Assembly (NCBI RefSeq): GCF_910594005.1
Contig: NC_057835.1
Location: forward strand, 50,120,001-50,184,000
Direction: 5' to 3'
DNA: 64,000 nucleotides
DNA from: Cervus elaphus
Taxonomy: Eukaryota; Chordata; Mammalia; Artiodactyla; Cervidae
The stretch's first letter is position 1; every line of letters starts with the position of its first letter. Shown piece after piece: positions 58,930 to 64,000 of this stretch. The notes below the pieces were generated by a model that saw nothing but the letters and a program-made list of their open reading frames with translations, searched no databases and was not told where the DNA came from. A program made the translations under genes and the position numbers.

Positions 58930-59075
58930 ACTCCCTACTCTTGCTGGTCCTTCCTCACTGTTAAAATTGCTTGTTTCAGTTTCTCCTCCTTGGACCATAA
59001 ACTCCTTGAGTGCAGGGGCTTTGAATTTTTCATTGCTTTGTCCCCAGGGCTGACAAAGAGTAAATACTTTAAAAA
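58930..59075 (+). mobile_element. Possible L2 3'-end fragment, sense
   Basis: aaactccttgagtgcagggg and ttgtccccagggctgacaaa resemble the L2 3'-terminal block. Short and diverged. Confidence 0.4.
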
Positions 59076-59236
59076 CTGCATTTTACAAGTTGAAGACTCC
59101 TCAGGAAACTTCCCTCCATGTAGATAAATCTATATACTACATGAGGGCTGGTAGAGTAATATATTAATGCTTGGATATTATCTGTCCATCGTGGTCTGAA
59201 AATTTGCAGATTAGGCAACGAATGGTATAATAGGGG

Positions 59237-59494
59237 ATTTCCCTGGTGGTCCAGTGGTTAAGAATCCACCTGCCAATGCAGAGGACACAGGTCCGATCCC
59301 CGGTCTGAAAGATTTCATATGATGCGAGGCAGCTAAGGTCGTGCTGGATGGAGCCCATGCGCCACAACAAGAGAAGCCACCACAACAAGAAGCTTGTGCA
59401 CAACAACTGCAGGGTAGCCCCTGCTTGTCACAACTAGAGAAAGCCTGTGCACACCAACAAAGGCCCAGCACAGCCCCAAATCGGTAACTAAATA
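59237..59494 (+). mobile_element. CHR-type SINE (CHR-2-like), sense, with diverged target-site duplication
   Basis: atttccctggtggtccagtg, ggtccgatccccggtc B box, then the CHR-2 body (gcccatgcgccacaacaaga, aaggcccagcacagcccc) ending taactaaataa. Flanks AATGGTATAATAGGGG (59221-59236) and AATGGCATGATGGGGG (59495-59510) agree at 13 of 16 bases. Confidence 0.92.
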
Positions 59495-60602
59495 AATGGC
59501 ATGATGGGGGCACAGAATGACTCTTCTCAGACCGCTCAGCTGGGCTATGGCATATTTGATCAGCTTCCCTCTTCATCCATGGGAGGCTAGGCCTATGCTT
59601 TGTGTGAGGGGTGTTAGTGGGGGTCATTCATTAACGGGGATGGGGTGGAGGGGACTGCTGTGTCTGGTGAGAAGAGACTTAGCCCCTCAAGGTCATCCCC
59701 TCATTAAAGACTTTGCTGCTTACTTCCTGTGTAATCCTTTCTGAGCCCAGCTGCCATGGTAACTGGGGAAGTTACCAACATCCTCCTGTAGGTCTGAGGA
59801 TACACTCTCCCCACTGTGCATCTCCCTGGGGTGGTCTTTGGCTCTTGTCTGCCTCCGAGCTCAAGCACAAACCTCACTAGCTGGGGAGAGGCACTTTCAT
59901 CAGAACCCTTGGAAGCTGTTCAGGGGTTTGTACGATGATTTTCAGCTGTCTGCTCACTAGTACCCTCATTATTTTACACTCCAAATACTTGAAACCGCCA
60001 TTGGGTTACCCTCAGCTCCCTGCAATTAACCGTTGGCTTTGAAAATCCAGCTGTGCTCAGCATTTCAGTGATGATTACAGATGCAGGGAAGGAGGTTGAG
60101 GCTCTTGAATAAGGCTGTTGTTACTGGAGGAGGCGGGGAATGTTTCAGAAGGAAGATGAGTGTCTAGATGTGGGTACAGGAGATGGTGGGGTGCTGGAGA
60201 GAGGGAAGGGGGAAAAGGAGAGAAAGTCTAGATGTTTAGGGGAAGACAGGATGGTCTAAACACTGGTCATAACAGGATGAGGACAGGAAAGGGAGAAAAG
60301 GCTCGCAGGGGGTGGGGAAATGCGATGAGGACTTGGAGAAGGTGTGCTGGGTGCATGTGTACACACCTGTTTGTGTGTCCAGGTTGAGCTTCAGGATGGC
60401 GATTGGCTGGAGGGATGTTTATGGATTTTACCAGAAAGAGAGTGAGGGTCTCGACATTTGTTATCTCTTTTAGATTTCACTCCAAATGTGTATGTGGTAG
60501 GCATTCTTCTCAATTTTTTTTGTCCATGCCTCGCAGCATGTGGGATCTTAGTTCCCCAATCTGGGGCGGAATGCATGCTCCCAGCAGTGGAAACATGAAA
60601 TC

Positions 60603-61283
60603 TTTTTTTTTTTTTTTCAATTAGAGTATAATTGCTATATGATATTGCGTTAGTTTCTACTGTACAACAGTGGGGATCAACTATATGTATACATATATCT
60701 CCTCCCTCTTCCCTGGTGGCTCAGTTGTTAAAGAATCTTCCTGTAATACAGGAGACCTGGGTTCAATCCCTGGGTAAGAAAGATCCCCTGGAGAAGGAAA
60801 TGGCAACTCACTCCAGTATTCTTGCCTGGGAAATGCCATAGGCAGAAGAGCCTGGTGGGTTATAGCCCATGGGGTCACGAGAGTTGGACAGGACTGAGTG
60901 GCTAAACCAAACCGAACATATCCCCTCCCTCTTGAGTTTTCCTCCCACCCCCTATCCCACTCCTCTAGGTCATCACAGAGTACTGAGCTGAGCTCCCTGT
61001 TCTATATAGAAGCTTCCCACTAGCTATCTATTACAATGAAATATTACTCAGCCATAAAAAGGAATGGAATTGGGTCATTTGTAATAATGTGGATGAACCT
61101 AGGGTCTGCCATACAGAGCTAAGTAAGTCAGAAAGAGAAAAATATTGTATATTAATGCATATATATGGAATCTAGAAAAATGATACTGATGAACCTACTT
61201 GTAGAGCAAGAATGGAGATGCAGATGTAGAGAATAGACTTGTGGATAAAGTGGGGGAAGGAGAAGGTGGGCTGAATTGAGAAG
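60603..61283 (-). mobile_element. L1 3' end, antisense, with inverted 5' segment
   Basis: The main part is antisense: poly(T) at 60603-60617, gtataattgctatatgatat, gagctgagctccctgttcta, tcccactagctatctattac. At about 61034 the orientation flips to sense (aatgaaatattactcagcca, ggtctgccatacagagctaa, gaatagacttgtggataaag). A 3' segment plus an inverted upstream segment is what twin-primed L1 insertion produces. A Bov-tA interrupts the antisense part. Confidence 0.85.
60711..60917 (+). mobile_element. Bov-tA SINE, sense, inserted in L1, with target-site duplication
   Basis: ccctggtggctcagttgtta head through gttggacaggactgagtggc and a short A/C-rich tail. Direct repeats ATATCTCCTCCCTCTT (60695-60710) and ATATCCCCTCCCTCTT (60918-60933) differ at one base; both are L1 sequence. 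Confidence 0.95.
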
Positions 61284-61337
61284 AAGCTCAGAGTCTTAAC
61301 CACTGGACCTCCAGGGAAGTCCTCATTATTCTCAGTT

Positions 61338-61552
61338 TTGCACGCCAAGTCGCTTCAGTCATGTCCAACTCTTTGTGACTCCATGGACTATAGCCTGCTG
61401 GGCTCCTCTGTCCAGGGGATTCTCCAGGTAAGAGTACTGGAGTGGGTTGCCATATCCTCCAGGGAATTTTCCTGACCCAGGGATCAAACCCATGTCTCTT
61501 ACATCTCCTGCTTTGGCAGTCGGGTTCTTTACCATTAGCGCCACCTGGGAAG
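61338..61552 (-). mobile_element. Bov-tA SINE, antisense
   Basis: gcacgccaagtcgcttcagt through agcgccacctgggaaggaaa. Subtype with the extended segment (cttacatctcctgctttggc). It follows the split CHR directly. Confidence 0.94.
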
Positions 61553-62256
61553 GAAATGAGTGCTCAGAAAAGTTAAGCAAATCGCCAAGTTACATGGCAA
61601 GGTTGTAAATGACAAAGTCAGAATTCAATCCTGACTCCTTCTGACTGTAGACCCCTGGCCACTCGAGTATTTGTCCTACATTTAAAAAGCTAACAACCAT
61701 TGGGCAGTGGATCTGCCCCTTGGAGTTTCAGAGCTCTGAGTAGGCGTGTTGGTCATGCTGCAGTGACATGTGACGCCATCTCTGTGACCTATGAACCAGC
61801 GGTTTATCTTGCACTCACGCTGTGTGTCTATCGTGAGGGGCTTCGGTCTGTGACTCAGACTGTGGGAGCAACCTCTACCTTGAAAGTTGTGTTACTTGTA
61901 GTGAAAGAAAAACAGAATATGGCAAACTCTCAGCTGGCTCTTCAAGTCTCTGCTTGGAGATGGGAACACATCTCCTTTGCTCATCATTTTGCTCCGGCAA
62001 GATCAAGTGGTCCTGCCAAGGCTGCTGCCAACAGAGCAGGGAAGTAAATCTTCCCTCAGGGAGGGGATTGGATGCTTTTGAATATATCATTATATTTGAA
62101 CACAGGCAGCAGGTATCCGTGAGGCTTCATCATTCCCTGAGGCACTTCTAGCCTTGGCATGGCTGGCACATACCTGGTTCCAGGTGGTCTATACCAGGAC
62201 AGAAACATTAGATGGGAAGAGAGCCAGACTCTCTTAAGATGAAGAACTGTATTACC

Positions 62257-62385
62257 AAGGGGTTACTTAACCCCTTGATCCTGCTTCTTCACTAGTAAAG
62301 TGGGAGTAATAATATCTTGTTCTCAGTGTTGCTGAGGATTAAGGGAGACTGTAGATACAGGGCTGCATGTATCAGTTAAGAAATG
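62257..62385 (+). mobile_element. MIR SINE fragment, sense
   Basis: ggggttacttaaccccttga, agtaaagtgggagtaataat and gttgctgaggattaagggag match the MIR middle and 3' part. Confidence 0.75.
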
Positions 62386-62705
62386 TTGTGTTTCTCAACC
62401 AGCCATTCATCCCAACTTAGCAAAGACTAAACAAGGGAGGAGTTTTCATTTTTGAAGGTGAAGGAGTTTGGCAGAGGTACAGATAGCTGAAAGCCCTTGT
62501 ACAGGCAAGGAGACAAAACTGATAGGAATGGAAGATTAAAGGGTCGAACAGTGGAATCCACAGGTAGATAACATGTTGATGGTTCATAAGTGGTTATTGG
62601 TGTTGCTGCCGAGCTAGTTGTGCCTGGCTTCCTCCAAAAGGCTTATCAGAATTGAATGATGAATTAGAATTGAATGATCTGCCTGCATTTCTAGAGGCGG
62701 CTGTG

Positions 62706-62908
62706 CTGTACTGTGCTCAGTCACATCCGGTTCTTTGCAACCCCATGGACCATAGCCCGCCAGGCTCCTCTGTCCATGGAGATTCTCCAGGCAAGAATAC
62801 TGGAGTGGGTTGCCATGCCCTTCTCCAGGGGATCTTGCCAACCAGGGATTGAACCCAGATCTCCCGCATTGCAGGTAGAAATTCTTTACCGTCTGAACCA
62901 CCAGACTT
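62706..62908 (-). mobile_element. Bov-tA SINE, antisense
   Basis: ctgtgctcagtcacatccgg through ccgtctgaaccaccagactt. Little diverged in its middle (caagaatactggagtgggtt). Confidence 0.94.
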
Positions 62909-62932
62909 CCATGCAGAATGGAAGCCTCTTTC

Positions 62933-63439
62933 TTTCTTTTTTTTCTTTTCCATTTATTTTTATTAGTTGGAGGTTAATTACTTTACAATATTGTAGTGGT
63001 TTTTGTCGTACATTGACATGAATCAGCCATGGATTTACATGTATTCCCCATCCCGATCCCCCCTCCCACCTCCCTCTCCACCCGATTCCTCTGGGTCTTC
63101 CCAGTGCACCAGGCCTGAGCATTGTCTCATGCATCCAACCTGGGCTGGTGATCTGTTTCACCCTAGATAATATACATGTTTTGATGCTGTTCTCTCGAAA
63201 CATCCCACCCTCTCCTTCTCCCACAGAGTCCAAGTCTGTTCTGTACATCTGTGTCTCTTTTTCTGTTTTGCATATTGGGTTATCGTTACCATCTTTCTAA
63301 ATTCCATATATATGTGTTAGTATACTGTATTGGTCTTTATCTTTCTGGCTTACTTCATTCTGTATAATGGGCTCCAGTTTCGTCCATCTCATTAGAACTG
63401 ATTCAAATGAATTCTTTTGAATGGCTGAGTAATATTCCT
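62933..63439 (-). mobile_element. L1 3' UTR insertion, antisense, perfect target-site duplication
   Basis: 507 bases of artiodactyl-type L1 3' end in antisense: a T-rich tail (tttcttttttttcttttcc), tagttggaggttaattactt, tgacatgaatcagccatgga, ttgggttatcgttaccatct, atggctgagtaatattcc. Flanked by the perfect 14-base repeat TGGAAGCCTCTTTC at 62919-62932 and 63440-63453. It looks young compared with the other L1 pieces. Confidence 0.95.
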
Positions 63440-64000
63440 TGGAAGCCTCTTTCAAGCTGTCACCTCTGTGAGAACACACTGGAGGCAGAAATAAAGCCCT
63501 AAGAGACAATTGGAGCTTGTATGTTAATCCCTCACTCAGAGGAGAGCCCTGTGATTCACTTTCTTTAGCTTTGCAGTGGATGATCCTGTAGATGACCCCA
63601 GTACCACAAAGGGTTCACCTGTGTATGTATTTGGCAGTTTCATGGAACTTCTTTCACAAAATCCTCAGAATCCACATGAGTCTCTCTACTCTGAGACTTA
63701 CATTTTATAAAGACAGGAACTGGCTTGCTTATTGTTGGTATTTTGCAAACTATACTTGTCAATGTATTTCCCTTGGTCAAGAGTTTTGGATAACCTGCAT
63801 CACTCCAGCATCCTTCAAGATGCTCTCATCAGGAGGCCTTCCCATCACCCATTAGTATATGTGTTCTGCTTTTTGTGTTGAAGCTGTGGATGAATTTATC
63901 TGGCCTTTTCTGAGGGTGACCTTGAAAAAGCTGCTTTCTCTCTTCTCATCTATTTTTTTTAATTGTAAAAGGGCATAATTGATAGTACCTAGAATTGTTG

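Larger units (their letters stand above)
60513..61322 (-). mobile_element. CHR-type SINE, antisense, split by an L1
   Basis: The left piece (60513-60597: gcctcgcagcatgtgggatc, cttagttccccaatctgggg) and right piece (about 61284-61322: gagtcttaaccactggacct, ccagggaagtcc) are the 3' and 5' parts of one antisense CHR. The L1 lies between them. The junctions gaaacatgaaatct and gaagctcagagtct may be a diverged target-site duplication. Confidence 0.8.
38211..64000. other. Intergenic DNA downstream of EIF3H
   Basis: No coding exon with homology I recognise was found on either strand over 25.8 kb. The longer open frames are shadows of BovB, Bov-tA or LTR sequence or occur by chance. In human the corresponding side of EIF3H is a gene-poor interval towards TRPS1 (established knowledge), which fits. 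Stretches without a recognised element are 39330-40895, 42300-45600, 47790-48990, 51070-51900, 52125-52985, 53140-54450, 54660-56800, 59520-60510, 61560-62255 and 63455-64000. Confidence 0.7.

Noticed and set aside
1..64000. CRISPR arrays, operons, prophage, toxin-antitoxin or other prokaryotic-style systems
   Set aside because: Exon-intron structure, SINE/LINE content and base composition are those of a mammalian genome. The repeated units are dispersed retroposons, not spaced arrays.
1..64000. Intronic snoRNA, tRNA, U6, Y RNA or 5S RNA genes
   Set aside because: The only tRNA-like sequences are SINE heads with degenerate A/B boxes. No U6, 7SK, Y or 5S consensus was recognised. C/D and H/ACA boxes cannot be judged reliably by eye, so a snoscan/Infernal search would be needed to exclude them.

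Overview
This window is mammalian nuclear DNA, most likely from a ruminant (cattle, sheep, goat or a relative). The lineage call rests on the repeats. More than twenty copies or fragments of the tRNA-derived Bov-tA SINE family are present, together with several pieces of the BovB (RTE-type) LINE, CHR-type cetartiodactyl SINEs and artiodactyl-type L1 3' ends, on an older layer of MIR, L2, MaLR-like LTRs and hAT fossils. I see no bacterial, plasmid or phage features, no CRISPR array and no operon.

One protein-coding gene is recognisable. It is the 3' part of EIF3H (eukaryotic translation initiation factor 3 subunit h), on the + strand. Six coding exons, matching exons 3 to 8 of the 8-exon mammalian gene, lie at 22806-22973, 24528-24627, 25872-26021, 34087-34207, 36203-36335 and 37972-38069. 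A short 3' UTR and overlapping AATAAA signals end the transcript near 38210. All splice junctions are GT/AG and the phases agree. The six exons add up to residues 97-352 of a 352-residue protein with an intact frame. Exons 1 and 2 and the promoter are upstream of the window, so bases 1-22805 are the 3' part of intron 2.

Layout. 1-22.8 kb: intron 2, AT-rich, with Bov-tA, MIR, L2 and two MaLR-like LTRs. 22.8-38.2 kb: EIF3H exons 3-8, with the largest intron (intron 5, 8.1 kb) holding an L2 element split by an L1, a BovB, and a second BovB nested in the first. 38.2-64 kb: downstream intergenic DNA, apparently without genes, holding SINE/LINE insertions, hAT fossils, LTR fossils and two stretches of single-copy-looking DNA (about 42.3-45.6 and 47.8-49.0 kb).

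The unusual content is in the architecture of the repeats. It includes a three-level nested insertion at 60.5-61.3 kb (CHR SINE interrupted by an inversion-bearing L1, itself interrupted by Bov-tA). A near-perfect 25-base palindrome inside a CHR SINE at 58.6 kb looks like a template-switch mutation. An 80-bp duplication flanks a SINE fragment at 16 kb, and a Bov-tA tandem dimer sits inside one target-site duplication at 7.3 kb. There is also a poly(T) tract bounded by direct repeats at 6.4 kb. I found no evidence for a new gene system. Repeat family names come from recognising consensus sequence by eye and should be confirmed with RepeatMasker.
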